64,000 nucleotides of DNA, taken from assembly GCA_019422105.1 (NCBI GenBank), contig JAHZDZ010000003.1, forward strand, positions 56,577 through 120,576, written 5' to 3'. The translations under genes were made by a program, and so were the position numbers. The first letter of the stretch is position 1. Every line of letters begins with the position of its first letter. Positions 36,470-45,456 of the stretch are shown here, in pieces. This DNA comes from Bacillota bacterium. GTDB taxonomy: Bacteria > Bacillota > Clostridia > Lachnospirales > Anaerotignaceae. Under the pieces are notes generated by a model that was not told where the DNA came from, made no database searches, and was given only the letters and a program-made list of their open reading frames with translations.

Positions 36470-38230
36470 ATGAGAAGGACAAAAATAGTCTGTACACTGG
36501 GGCCTGCCTCAAGTGAAGTGGACGTCATTAAAAATATGATTCAAAACGGCCTTGATGCGGCGAGAATTAATTTTTCCCACGGTACCTACGAAAGCCATAC
36601 AGTGATTATCAATAAACTGAAGCAGGCAAGAGAGGAATTAAATGCGCCTATTCCTCTGATGCTTGACACTAAGGGACCGGAAATAAGGATAAAAACCTTC
36701 AAGGAGGATAAAATTTATCTGGAGCGGGGCGACAAGTTCACAATAACCACCAGAGAGGTGGAGGGGACAAAGGATATTGTCGGCGTGACCTATCAGGATT
36801 TTGGAAGCGATCTGTCCGAGGGCAGCAGGGTACTGATTGACGACGGGCTCATTGAAATGATTGTCACAGGCATTAAGGATACAGATGTGGAGTGCAGGGT
36901 TGTAAACGGCGGCTTTTTAAGCTCCAACAAGGGCGTGAATCTGCCGGAAATTACGGTAAATCTGCCGTCACTGACACAGAGGGATATTGAGGATATTAAA
37001 TTTGGCATCAGAATGGGCTTTGATATTATAGCGGCCTCCTTTATCCGTTCTGCCAAGGATGTAATCAATATCAGAAAGGTGCTGGAGGAAAACGGCGGAA
37101 GCCATATGACCATCATTTCAAAGATTGAAAACAGAGAGGGCGTCAACAACATAGACGAAATACTGGAGGTTTCTGACGGCATTATGGTTGCCCGCGGCGA
37201 CTTAGGGGTTGAAATTCCGCCGGAGGAGGTTCCTCTGGTACAGAAAATGCTTATCAAAAAGGCAAACGAGGCCAGCAAGCCTGTTATCACAGCGACACAG
37301 ATGCTTGAAAGCATGGTTTCTAATCCGCGCCCTACAAGAGCGGAGGCCAATGACGTTGCCAACGCTATATTTGACAGGACGGATTCCATTATGCTCTCCG
37401 GCGAGACGGCAAAGGGGGATTATCCTGTGGAGGCTGTGGCCATGATGGCGAGGATAGCGGAGAAGACAGAGGGCAATATTGACTATATCAAAAAGCTCAG
37501 CGCTCAGCTCAAAAGCGACCAGACCAATATTACAAACGCTATTAGCTATGCGGCTTGTACTCTGGCGGCGGAGCTTAAGACAGAATGCATTGCCGTTGTC
37601 ACGAAATCCGGCTTTACGGCCAGACGAATATCCAAATACCGGCCAATTTGCCCTATTGCCGCCTCTACCTTTGATCCGGTCGTATGGAGGCAGTTGAACC
37701 TTGTATGGGGCTGTAAGCCGGTGCTTGCAAAGGAAATATTTAAGGCCAATGAGGTATTTGACCTGGCCATGGAGACGGCGGTTGAAAGCGGCCTTGCCAA
37801 AAACGGCGATACTGTTGTCATAGCTATCGGGGTTCCCGTTGGTGTTTCCGGCTCAACCAATACCCTGCGTGTAGATACAGTTGGCGATGTACTTTTTAAA
37901 GGTATTGGTATTGGCGAGAGAACAGTATCAGGAAAGGCGAGAGTTGTCAGCACTGTTTCAGACGCGGAAAAGTGCTTCAATAAGGGCGACATTCTTGTCA
38001 CTACCACGACTACAAACGACATGCTTCCCTATATGAAAAAGGCGGCTGCCGTTGTGGCAGGACCCATTGAGCATCCTGAGGGCTGCCATACGGAGATTGC
38101 CTGCAACGCTTTGGATATTCCGGCTCTTATCTGCGGCGGCAAGGTTTTGGAGGTTGTTAAGGACGATGAACTGGTTACCGTTGACCCGGTGAAAGGCTTC
38201 CTGTATACGGGAATACCCGAGGAGGAATAA
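36470..38230 (+). CDS. pyk: Pyruvate kinase with C-terminal PEP-utiliser domain
   Basis: This 586-residue enzyme makes pyruvate and ATP from PEP and ADP. The barrel has RINFSHGT near 32, LDTKGPEIR near 62, the catalytic lysine region IISKIENREG near 215 and MVARGDLGVEIP near 240. From about 480 on, an extra PEP-utiliser-like domain (GKARVV; EHPEGCHTEIACNALDIPALICGG) is present, as in Bacillus-type long pyruvate kinases; its usual catalytic Thr-His motif has become GCHTE. GGAGGAA lies 9 bases before the ATG. Last gene of the dnaE operon. Confidence 0.95.
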   Translation: MRRTKIVCTLGPASSEVDVIKNMIQNGLDAARINFSHGTYESHTVIINKLKQAREELNAPIPLMLDTKGPEIRIKTFKEDKIYLERGDKFTITTREVEGTKDIVGVTYQDFGSDLSEGSRVLIDDGLIEMIVTGIKDTDVECRVVNGGFLSSNKGVNLPEITVNLPSLTQRDIEDIKFGIRMGFDIIAASFIRSAKDVINIRKVLEENGGSHMTIISKIENREGVNNIDEILEVSDGIMVARGDLGVEIPPEEVPLVQKMLIKKANEASKPVITATQMLESMVSNPRPTRAEANDVANAIFDRTDSIMLSGETAKGDYPVEAVAMMARIAEKTEGNIDYIKKLSAQLKSDQTNITNAISYAACTLAAELKTECIAVVTKSGFTARRISKYRPICPIAASTFDPVVWRQLNLVWGCKPVLAKEIFKANEVFDLAMETAVESGLAKNGDTVVIAIGVPVGVSGSTNTLRVDTVGDVLFKGIGIGERTVSGKARVVSTVSDAEKCFNKGDILVTTTTTNDMLPYMKKAAAVVAGPIEHPEGCHTEIACNALDIPALICGGKVLEVVKDDELVTVDPVKGFLYTGIPEEE

Positions 38231-38317
38231 TATTAACGAGTTTTACGGCAAAAAATGGGATAATAAATCCTATTTGCTGTATACTAAATAAAATGAAAAC
38301 AAAAGGAGAAATGAAAA

Positions 38318-38479
38318 ATGCAGAAATATATATGTGACGTATGCGGCTATGTCTATGACCCTGAGGTAGGGGATGACACACAGGGTATTCCTGCGGGAAC
38401 GAAATTTGAGGATCTTCCCGATGACTGGACATGTCCACTTTGCGGTGTGGAAAAGGAAGGAAACTTCTCCAAGGCATGA
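38318..38479 (+). CDS. Rubredoxin
   Basis: This 53-residue one-iron electron carrier has both knuckles: CDVCGY at 6-11 and CPLCGV at 39-44, with the usual VYDPEVGD and FEDLPDDWTCP. AAAGGAG lies 11 bases before the ATG. It follows pyk by about 90 bases and ends before a strong terminator. Rubredoxins pass electrons to oxygen- or peroxide-reducing enzymes in anaerobes; no partner gene lies nearby. Confidence 0.96.
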   Translation: MQKYICDVCGYVYDPEVGDDTQGIPAGTKFEDLPDDWTCPLCGVEKEGNFSKA

Positions 38480-38506
38480 TGAAGCGCTGATGTGACAATA
38501 GAAATT

Positions 38507-38550
38507 AAAGGCGGTGAGGCAACGAAAAACGTTGCGCTTACCGCCTTTTT
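38507..38550 (+). terminator. Rho-independent terminator after rubredoxin
   Basis: AAAGGCGGT-GAG-GCAACG, AAAA loop, CGTTGC-GC-TTACCGCCTTT, then TT. It lies inside an in-frame extension of the next gene, which shows that the extension is not translated. Confidence 0.88.
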
Positions 38551-38647
38551 ATCTTTCCCTTGCCTCTGTTGCAGCATAATGGGAATTTTTTTGCCCTTTT
38601 GGGAGACAATACAGGTATCTTTTAGAATATACATGGAGAGGTGCCTT

Positions 38648-39925
38648 ATGGAAAACAATCAATTTATGGTATATCCCATTGGGGAAGGGATACACTCCTT
38701 ATTTATACCTGCTGAAAAATTCAAGACGAATATTACAGGAATACTATTGCGAAGCCGGCTTGATAAAAAAAGCGCTACCTATAATGCTCTATTGGCTCAG
38801 GTATTGAAGGCAGGCTGCAAGAAATACGCAAGCCGCCTGTCTCTTGCCCGAAAGGCCGAGGAAATGTACGGCGCTATTTTTGATATTTCCATTGTGAAAA
38901 AGGGCGGGGAACAGATTATATTCTTTTTTCTGGAAACATTGAAGGAGGAGTATGTAGAGGAAAATCTGAAGGAGGAAGGACTCCGTTTTCTCAACGAGGT
39001 ATTGTGTCATCCGCTTTTAGAGGGGGAGAGCTTCAGTACCACTGTCGTAGAGCGTGAGAAGGAGGTGCTTCGGCAAAGGATAAAAAGCCGTATGGATGAT
39101 AAAAAGGAATATGCCAAGGAAAGATGTTTTGAGGAAATGTTTCCCGACGACCCATTCGGCGTTTATGCGGACGGTTATGAGGATGAGCTGAATACAATTA
39201 CGGCGGAATCCCTGTACGATCATTACAGAAGGGCTCTTTCTGAAAATCCGTTGGAATTTGTTTTTACAGGAAAGAACGATGCAGAGGAAACCAACCGTAT
39301 GGTCAAGGAAATCTTTCAGATAAAAAGAGAAAAATGTAAGCGCTGGGAGAGAGAGAAAAACCGTACCGGCAGGGAAAAGGAAAACTATGTGGAGGAGGAA
39401 ATGGACATCAGCCAGGGCAAGCTTGCCATGGGCTTTGATACAGGGCTTAGCTCAACAGGAAAGGAATTCTACAGTCTTTTGGTTTTCAATGAGCTTTTGG
39501 GCGGCGGCGCATCCTCCAGGCTGTTTTTGAATGTCAGGGAGAAGGAGGGTTTATGCTATTATATCAATACCTACATCTACCGCTTTAAAATGATACTGTT
39601 TTTGCAGGCCGGAATAGACAGGGCGGACTTTAAAAAGGCTGTTGATTTAATTAAAAAGACAGTGGAGGAAATGAAAAGGGCGCAGTGGAAGGAAGAGGAG
39701 TTGGAGCTTGCGAAAAAATCGCTGAAAAAAAGCTACAGCTCTCTTCAGGATTATCAGTCGGGGCTGATGGATTTCTATGTGACGCAGTATTGCCTGGAAA
39801 GCGGGGATACCATTGAAACTTTGCTTGAAAATATAGATACTGTAACGGGAGAGGATTTAAAGAAGGCTGCGGAATCTTTGGTCTTAAACACAGTTTATTT
39901 TCTCTCTAAAAACAAGGAGGCTTAG
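38648..39925 (+). CDS. M16-family protein, YfmF-like (likely inactive partner)
   Basis: A 425-residue insulinase-like (M16) protein, YfmF type. The zinc motif HxxEH is not seen; the corresponding N-terminal part has TYNALLAQVLKAG and LARKAEEMYGA, so this is the non-catalytic subunit of the usual pair. The C-terminal half has NELLGGGASSRLFLNVREKEGLCYYINTY, the R/Y motif used for substrate contact. YfmF/YmfH pairs were linked in Bacillus to modification of elongation factor P. ATG at 38648 follows GGAGAGGTG. It lies 2 bases before its partner. Confidence 0.85.
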   Translation: MENNQFMVYPIGEGIHSLFIPAEKFKTNITGILLRSRLDKKSATYNALLAQVLKAGCKKYASRLSLARKAEEMYGAIFDISIVKKGGEQIIFFFLETLKEEYVEENLKEEGLRFLNEVLCHPLLEGESFSTTVVEREKEVLRQRIKSRMDDKKEYAKERCFEEMFPDDPFGVYADGYEDELNTITAESLYDHYRRALSENPLEFVFTGKNDAEETNRMVKEIFQIKREKCKRWEREKNRTGREKENYVEEEMDISQGKLAMGFDTGLSSTGKEFYSLLVFNELLGGGASSRLFLNVREKEGLCYYINTYIYRFKMILFLQAGIDRADFKKAVDLIKKTVEEMKRAQWKEEELELAKKSLKKSYSSLQDYQSGLMDFYVTQYCLESGDTIETLLENIDTVTGEDLKKAAESLVLNTVYFLSKNKEA

Positions 39926-39927
39926 AT

Positions 39928-41202
39928 ATGGCGGTAACCATTAAGGAAAACAAAACGCTGCGGGAAAGAATCTATATAAATACGTTGTCATCAGGAGTGA
40001 AATGTTATATAATTCCTAAATATGGCTACTGCGAGAAGCAGGCGATTGTTGCTGTAAAATACGGGTCCAATGATACAAAGTTCAGACCAAAGGGAAAAAA
40101 GGAAATTGTGGATTCTCCCAAGGGTGTGGCACATTTTTTGGAGCATAAGCTTTTTGAGGAGGAGTGGGGCAATGTATTTGATATATTTACAAAATACGGC
40201 GCCACGGCGAATGCTTTTACGGACAGCAACAAAACGGCCTACTATTTCAGCTGTAAGGAACACTTTGACGAGAATTTCAAAACACTACTGCAATTTGTGC
40301 AGAGTCCTTATTTTACCCAGGAGAGTACGCAGAGGGAAAAATCCATAATCGGCCAGGAAATCACCATGTATGACGACGATCCTTATTGGCAGGTTTATTT
40401 TAACATGCTGAAGGCTATGTTTTTCCAGCACGGCGTGAGGGAGGGCATAGCGGGAACGATAGAGTCAATTGAGAATATTACAAAGGATACCCTCTACGAG
40501 TGTTATGAAAATTTTTACTGCCCCGATAATATGACAATTGTCTGTATCGGTGATTTTGAGCCTGACCATATCTTTGACATGGTGCGGGATTTGGTTCGTA
40601 TCCGCCGTCAAAAGCGGGCGGAGACAATTTACGATACGGAAAAGGAAGAGGTAAAAGAAAGCTATATTGAGAGTAAAATGGAGGTTTCGCGTCCTGTTTT
40701 CCAGATTGGCTACAAGGAAAAACCCATGAAAGCAGTTTTGCCGGATAAGGTATACGGCATGCGGATGCTTTTGGATTTATTGGCGGGTGAGAGTTCGCCT
40801 CTTTATAGCCGCCTTTATGAAAAAGGTCTTTTGGACGATACCATTGGATTACAGTATGTGGCCGGACCGGGGTTTTCCGTACCTGTTTTTGCGGGAAGCT
40901 CTCCTGAGCCTGAAAGTGTTTTTGAGGAATTAAAAAGAGAAATCGGCTACAGGAAGGAGCACGGCTTTGAAAGGGAAGCGTTTGAGCGCATCAGAAAAAA
41001 ACATGTGGGACGTTTTATCAGAGGTTTTAATTCCGTCAATGCCATATGCATGAGTCAGCTTGATAACGCCTTGAAGGGTTTCGATTTGCTTGACGCCTTT
41101 CTGTCTGTAAAGAATATGACAAGGGATACCGTGGAGGGGTTATTGAATGAGGAATTTCGGGAGGAAAGAGCAGTTTTATCAGTTGTAAAAAAGAAGGATT
41201 AG
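39928..41202 (+). CDS. M16-family peptidase, YmfH-like (catalytic partner)
   Basis: This 424-residue zinc peptidase of the M16 family has the inverted HxxEH motif as HFLEH in GVAHFLEHKLFEEE near 67-75 with the distal glutamate region near 145 (REKSIIGQEITMYDD). It continues with typical GATANAFTDSNKTAYYFSC. The preceding gene is the HxxEH-less partner, so the two probably form a heterodimer. The next gene is lgt. A role in EF-P modification is reported for Bacillus homologues; this is inference here. Confidence 0.88.
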   Translation: MAVTIKENKTLRERIYINTLSSGVKCYIIPKYGYCEKQAIVAVKYGSNDTKFRPKGKKEIVDSPKGVAHFLEHKLFEEEWGNVFDIFTKYGATANAFTDSNKTAYYFSCKEHFDENFKTLLQFVQSPYFTQESTQREKSIIGQEITMYDDDPYWQVYFNMLKAMFFQHGVREGIAGTIESIENITKDTLYECYENFYCPDNMTIVCIGDFEPDHIFDMVRDLVRIRRQKRAETIYDTEKEEVKESYIESKMEVSRPVFQIGYKEKPMKAVLPDKVYGMRMLLDLLAGESSPLYSRLYEKGLLDDTIGLQYVAGPGFSVPVFAGSSPEPESVFEELKREIGYRKEHGFEREAFERIRKKHVGRFIRGFNSVNAICMSQLDNALKGFDLLDAFLSVKNMTRDTVEGLLNEEFREERAVLSVVKKKD

Positions 41203-41221
41203 TTGAGACAGGGGGGAATGA

Positions 41222-42082
41222 ATGATGACGCCTGAGGTATGGTTTCCAAACATTGGAATTCAGATAGAGCATTTAAATGATGTGGCATTTCGCCTGTTCG
41301 GTATCAATGTATACTGGTATGGAGTTATTATTGGATGTGGTATACTCCTTGGCCTAGCATTAGCAGTCAGGGAGGCAAAAAGAACGGGACAGGATGGAGA
41401 GCAGTATGTGGATTATCTGCTTTTTGCTTTAATTTTTGCGGTGATTGGCGCCAGACTATACTATGTACTGTTTTCCTGGGAAAATTATAAAGATAATTTA
41501 TGGGATATTTTTAATCTTCGGGAGGGCGGCCTTGCCATTTACGGCGGCGTGCTGGCGGCGGCTCTGACAGCGGTTGTGTTTACCAGAAGAAAAAAAATGG
41601 ACTTCTTTTTGTTTGCTGATACGGCTGTGCCAAGCTTAATACTGGGCCAGGCAATTGGCAGATGGGGTAATTTTTTTAATCGGGAGGCCTTCGGCGGCTT
41701 TACGGATTCTCTTTTTGCCATGCGGTATATGCTGAATCAGGTAAATACGGCGGATATATCCCAGAGCGTTATGGATCACGTGGTTCGCTTTGGAGGAGTT
41801 GACTATATACAGGTGCATCCTACTTTTTTATATGAGTCTTTGTGGAACCTGTGCGTATTTGGCATACTGTTCTGGATGCAGCGGCACAAGAAATTTAACG
41901 GACAGGTTATGGCTTTTTATTTTATACTCTACGGAATCGGACGGTTTTTTATTGAAGGGCTTCGTACCGACCAGTTACAGTTTGGCGCGACGGGCATTGC
42001 GGTGTCGCAGGTGCTGTCAGTGGTACTGGTGCTGTTCGGAGCGGCATTTCTGTTTTGGAAACAGAAGAGAGAGAAGATATAA
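41222..42082 (+). CDS. lgt: Prolipoprotein diacylglyceryl transferase
   Basis: This 286-residue membrane enzyme attaches diacylglycerol to lipoprotein cysteines. It has about seven membrane segments, the signature GRWGNFFNREAFGG at about 145-158, and HPTFLYESLWNL near 198-209. The double ATG (41222 or 41225) follows an AGGGGGG site. It probably belongs to the same transcript as the M16 pair. The lipoprotein at 7.3 kb is one expected substrate. Confidence 0.95.
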   Translation: MMTPEVWFPNIGIQIEHLNDVAFRLFGINVYWYGVIIGCGILLGLALAVREAKRTGQDGEQYVDYLLFALIFAVIGARLYYVLFSWENYKDNLWDIFNLREGGLAIYGGVLAAALTAVVFTRRKKMDFFLFADTAVPSLILGQAIGRWGNFFNREAFGGFTDSLFAMRYMLNQVNTADISQSVMDHVVRFGGVDYIQVHPTFLYESLWNLCVFGILFWMQRHKKFNGQVMAFYFILYGIGRFFIEGLRTDQLQFGATGIAVSQVLSVVLVLFGAAFLFWKQKREKI

Positions 42083-42172
42083 GCAGTTAGGTTATGAAGT
42101 AAACACACCCGCACCTGTTTTTTCAAAGCGCAGCGGATGTGGCCTATTATTTCATAAATAGATTTGTTGACA

Positions 42173-42220
42173 CTATAAAAGGACTGTTTTAAACAGTCCT
42201 TTTATAGTGCTCTTTTTTAA
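42173..42220. terminator. Strong terminator after lgt
   Basis: CACTATAAAAGGACTGTTT-TA-AAACAGTCCTTTTATAGTG followed by CTCTTTTTT; an almost perfect 18-19 base stem. The following 260 bases hold no supported gene. Confidence 0.92.
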
Positions 42221-42483
42221 TTTCAACAGTAATGATTCTTCACCACCGGTGAATGTTATCAGGCGGCCATCGGTTCCATAAAAAACTAACGCACACATGT
42301 AGGTAATGGAGATGCTTTCTCAAATTAAGCAAATGAAACAGCAAAAGTGGCAGCAGCATGGTGCGTAAAGCTTGACAGAGGGTATCATTATAAAAATTGA
42401 CAGTTCCTTATTTGGTCTGCGGTAAGAATATCAGGCATTTTTAGAACCGCAGCTGCTGGATTTGCTATGCTTTTTTATGTTTT

Positions 42484-42978
42484 TTAGAGATATTTTCTGG
42501 CAATACACCAAAACCAAAGGCTTCCATCAGGGTTAAAGGTATAGGCGGTATAAGGACAGTCCAATTCATCCTTTTCGGTTTCTGAAACAATAACAATGTA
42601 TATACCATCATAATTGCGGCAAAGAGGCATTATTTTATAATCCTCCTGAAAGAATTTTCCGTCCTTATCATATACAGCAAAGAATCCCGGAACTCCCACC
42701 GTTTCATAACGAATTTGGCCGATATCAAATTCATCAACTGTATTTTTTAGTTCGGCCTGCATTTCAGGTGCAATCTCTCCGTTGACTGAAAATGCAAAGA
42801 CATTGTAAATAAAGAAACCATTTTGCGCCTGTCTTAAAAGTACTGTGTCGGCCACACCTTTTTTTTCAGCGTGCATCCAGGTTTCCTGTGCATCCTTTCT
42901 CTTTCCTTTACTAAACAGACCCGGAAATACTTTCTTGTAAAAAGCAGGACTGTCAAGCTGCTGCATTAAATTATTCAT
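42484..42978 (-). CDS. Unrecognised 164-residue protein
   Basis: A soluble 164-residue protein with no signal peptide, starting MNNLMQQLDSPAFYKKVFPGLF and with a middle part FGQ-like fold that I cannot place (FDIGQIRYETVGVPGFFAVYDKDGKFFQEDYKIMPLCR). A site reading AAAGGAG 9 bases upstream of the ATG supports the gene. It stands alone on the minus strand between two plus-strand operons. No function is proposed. Confidence 0.65.
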   Translation of the reverse strand: MNNLMQQLDSPAFYKKVFPGLFSKGKRKDAQETWMHAEKKGVADTVLLRQAQNGFFIYNVFAFSVNGEIAPEMQAELKNTVDEFDIGQIRYETVGVPGFFAVYDKDGKFFQEDYKIMPLCRNYDGIYIVIVSETEKDELDCPYTAYTFNPDGSLWFWCIARKYL

Positions 42979-43349
42979 AACCGCAATCTCCTTTTACTTG
43001 TTTGTTTTGGGTTTATTTTTATCAATCCAAATGCATGTTTTCCGCCAATGGCAGCCAAACATCTCATCGTATTTGTCTATTCTGATATCAGCGACCAAAA
43101 ATGTCAAACAATTCATTATGTGCAGCAGATTTCATCAGTACACATACACTTCTTTGTTTCTCATACCTTTTTTGCCGCAGAAAGATTTCAGTTACCAATT
43201 CGAAGCGATGGAAGCGGATTGAACCAAAAGGGTTCAATCTGTAAAAATAGCCCCTGGCAGTTATTTTACATGATGTCGTAAAATCGTAATTTATAAATAT
43301 TTTAGCAATATTTGGTAATAATTTTTTTGGAATAAAACAGACACGACCC
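42979..43349. other. Gap upstream of the division cluster
   Basis: About 370 bases with no supported gene. Short open frames at 42998-43281 overlap each other and lack ribosome sites, so they are not called. The promoter of the division cluster begins at 43350. Confidence 0.5.
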
Positions 43350-43378
43350 TTGTAATTTTATTAAATTTATATTACAAT
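43350..43378 (+). promoter_or_regulatory. Promoter of the division and cell wall cluster
   Basis: TTGTAA (43350-43355), 17-base spacer, TACAAT (43373-43378), directly before the MraZ box. Confidence 0.65.
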
Positions 43379-43389
43379 GAGGTTAGTTG

Positions 43390-43415
43390 TGGAGGAAAGT
43401 GGAGGAAAGTAGAGG
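43390..43415 (+). promoter_or_regulatory. MraZ box: three TGGAGG-type direct repeats
   Basis: TGGAGG at 43390, TGGAGG at 43400 and TAGAGG at 43410, exactly 10 bases apart, lie just after the promoter. MraZ is known to bind such 10-base-spaced repeats upstream of its own gene and repress or activate the operon. Here they sit at about +5 to +30, a position suited to blocking transcription. Confidence 0.8.
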
Positions 43416-43470
43416 AAAAGTACCTGATTGTGGTTTGAAAGTGCTTTTTTTCATCAGGCGGTGATAGCAG

Positions 43471-43902
43471 ATGTTCATGGGCGAATACCAGCACAGTGTA
43501 GACGCGAAGGGGAGATTAATTGTACCCGCCAAGTTCAGGGAAGAGCTTGGTGAATGTTTTGTTGTCACAAAAGGCCTGGATAAATGTCTTTTTGTCTATC
43601 CTCAGAGTGAATGGAAGATATTTGAGGAGAAGCTCAAGCAGCTTCCTCTTACCAGCGCTGACGCCAGAAAGTTTGTCAGATACTTTTTTTCAGGCGCCAT
43701 AGAGTGTGAGCTTGACGCGCAGGGAAGGATTATGATTCCCTCCAATTTAAGAGAATACGCCCTGTTGAAAAAGGATATTGTATCCATTGGCGTCAATAAC
43801 CGTGTGGAGATTTGGGACAAGCTGAATTGGAATGAATACAACGACGAAGAAAATTTTGTGGACAACGACTTGGCGGAGAAGATGGCAAGTCTTGGCATAT
43901 AA
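43471..43902 (+). CDS. mraZ: Transcriptional regulator MraZ
   Basis: This 143-residue protein has two AbrB-like half-domains: MFMGEYQHSVDAKGRLIVPAKFRE, with the DAKGR loop, and the second ELDAQGRIMIPSNLREYA. It forms a ring that binds the repeats found just upstream. It begins the conserved mraZ-rsmH-ftsL-pbp cluster. Two ATG codons are near (43471 and 43477); the second would give the usual MGEYQHS start. GGCGGTGATAGCAG precedes. Confidence 0.95.
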   Translation: MFMGEYQHSVDAKGRLIVPAKFREELGECFVVTKGLDKCLFVYPQSEWKIFEEKLKQLPLTSADARKFVRYFFSGAIECELDAQGRIMIPSNLREYALLKKDIVSIGVNNRVEIWDKLNWNEYNDEENFVDNDLAEKMASLGI

Positions 43903-43916
43903 AGGGTGTGTAGCGG

Positions 43917-44852
43917 ATGGAGTTTCAGCATGTTTCGGTGCTGTTAAGGGAGTGTATTGATAACCTGAATATAAAGCCGAATGGCATCTATGTGGACGGC
44001 ACGTTAGGCGGAGGAGGCCACTCTCTTGAAATTGTAAAAAGGCTTTCTGACGGCGGAAGGCTTATCGGCATTGACCAGGACGAGAATGCCCTGGAGGCGG
44101 CTTCCGGCAAATTAAAAGAATACAGTAACCGGATAACACTGGTTCATGATAATTTTTCCAATATTAAAAATGTACTGAGGGATTTGGGAATTGAGAAAGC
44201 AGACGGTATTCTTCTGGACATAGGCGTTTCCAGCTATCAGCTTGACGAGGCGCAAAGGGGATTTTCCTATATGCAGGATGCGCCCCTTGATATGAGAATG
44301 GACAGGTCAAGAGAATTATCAGCTTATGATGTGGTAAACAGCTATTCAAAGGAGAAGCTCAGCGGCGTTATTTACCGTTTTGGTGAAGAGAGGTGGGCAA
44401 AACGGATAGCGGAATTTATTGCGCTGGCAAGGGAAGAAAAGCCTGTGGAGACTACCTTTGAGTTGGTTGAGATTATCAAAAAGGCAATTCCAAAGGGCGC
44501 CAGAATTGACGGTCCTCATCCGGCGAAAAGAACCTTTCAGGCTATTCGGATAGAGGTTAACGGCGAGTTGGATATTTTGGACAAGGCAATAGAGGATATG
44601 ACGTTATCACTGAATCCGGGGGGAAGACTTTGCATTATCACTTTCCACTCCCTGGAGGACAGAATTGTAAAAAATGCGTTCAGGACACAGGAAAACCCCT
44701 GTACCTGTCCGCCACAGTTTCCGGTATGCGTATGCGGCAAAACATCCAGAGGAAGGGTTATAACCCGAAAGCCAATTCTGCCGGGAAAAGAAGAACTGGA
44801 AAATAACCACAGAGCCAGAAGTGCAAAGCTTAGGGTTTTCGAGAGAACATAA
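43917..44852 (+). CDS. rsmH: 16S rRNA (cytosine-1402-N4)-methyltransferase RsmH
   Basis: This 311-residue SAM enzyme methylates C1402 of 16S rRNA. It starts MEFQHVSVLLRECIDNL, has the SAM loop YVDGTLGGGGHS near 24-35, GILLDIGVSSYQLDEAQRGFSY near 97-118, and ends with the signature ITFHSLEDRIVK and RKPILPGKEELENNHRARSAKLRVFER. It follows mraZ by 14 bases and its end overlaps the reading frame upstream of the ftsL-like gene. Confidence 0.96.
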   Translation: MEFQHVSVLLRECIDNLNIKPNGIYVDGTLGGGGHSLEIVKRLSDGGRLIGIDQDENALEAASGKLKEYSNRITLVHDNFSNIKNVLRDLGIEKADGILLDIGVSSYQLDEAQRGFSYMQDAPLDMRMDRSRELSAYDVVNSYSKEKLSGVIYRFGEERWAKRIAEFIALAREEKPVETTFELVEIIKKAIPKGARIDGPHPAKRTFQAIRIEVNGELDILDKAIEDMTLSLNPGGRLCIITFHSLEDRIVKNAFRTQENPCTCPPQFPVCVCGKTSRGRVITRKPILPGKEELENNHRARSAKLRVFERT

Positions 44853-44874
44853 ATACTTTCAAGGGGTGAGACAA

Positions 44875-45450
44875 GTGGGGAAGAATAGTGCCGGATACAG
44901 GGGCAAAGGAAATGTGAGGCAAAATAACAGTTCAATGAGACAGTATCAGGAGACAGAAGGCTACGGCGTTTACAATAATACCAATGTTGCCTATGATTTG
45001 GAACCACAGTATTACCCCGAGGAGCTGCCCCGGGAGAGACCCTATGTAAGAGAATATACAGAGCAAAAGCGCATACGGCGGGAACAGATAAAACACAGGC
45101 TGAAGCTTTTTATGGCTCTTGCTTTCGTTTTTTCCTGTCTGCTTCTGACAATGGTAAGCTATGCTTCTGTTGCAGAGCAAAGAGTTAACCTGAACAGAAT
45201 GAAGGATGAACTTGCCGTAATGCAGAATGAAAACATTGCCCTGCAGGCGGAAATTAGCGAGCAGGTGGATTTGGCTTCTATTAAAAAGGATGCTACGGAG
45301 CGTCTTGGCATGTCAGAGCCACAGCCCTACCAGATTGTATATGTGGAGGCACCTACTCAAAGCTATACGGTACAGTATGCGGCGGCTGAGGAAAACAAGG
45401 AAGAGGGATTTTCACTGAAATCTTTATTTGACATATTAAAAAAGGATTGA
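44875..45450 (+). CDS. FtsL/septum-formation-initiator-like protein
   Basis: This 191-residue protein has a long hydrophilic N-terminal cytoplasmic part of about 80 residues, a single membrane helix (LFMALAFVFSCLLLTMVSYA), then a coiled-coil with heptads (VNLNRMKDELAVMQNENIALQAEISEQVD) and DLASIKKDATERLGMSEPQPYQIVYV, typical of FtsL. It joins the divisome with FtsI and DivIB/FtsQ. The GTG at 44875 has AAGGGGTGAG 5 bases upstream; an earlier in-frame ATG at 44821 inside rsmH has no site. The position between rsmH and pbp confirms the role. Confidence 0.85.
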   Translation: MGKNSAGYRGKGNVRQNNSSMRQYQETEGYGVYNNTNVAYDLEPQYYPEELPRERPYVREYTEQKRIRREQIKHRLKLFMALAFVFSCLLLTMVSYASVAEQRVNLNRMKDELAVMQNENIALQAEISEQVDLASIKKDATERLGMSEPQPYQIVYVEAPTQSYTVQYAAAEENKEEGFSLKSLFDILKKD

Positions 45451-45456
45451 TGCAGT

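Noticed and set aside
38492..38647. N-terminal extension of the YfmF-like gene
   Set aside because: The extension contains a rho-independent terminator, and a good ribosome site precedes ATG 38648.
42998..43281. Overlapping short open frames upstream of mraZ
   Set aside because: No ribosome sites, compositions unlike proteins, and the stretch ends at a good promoter.
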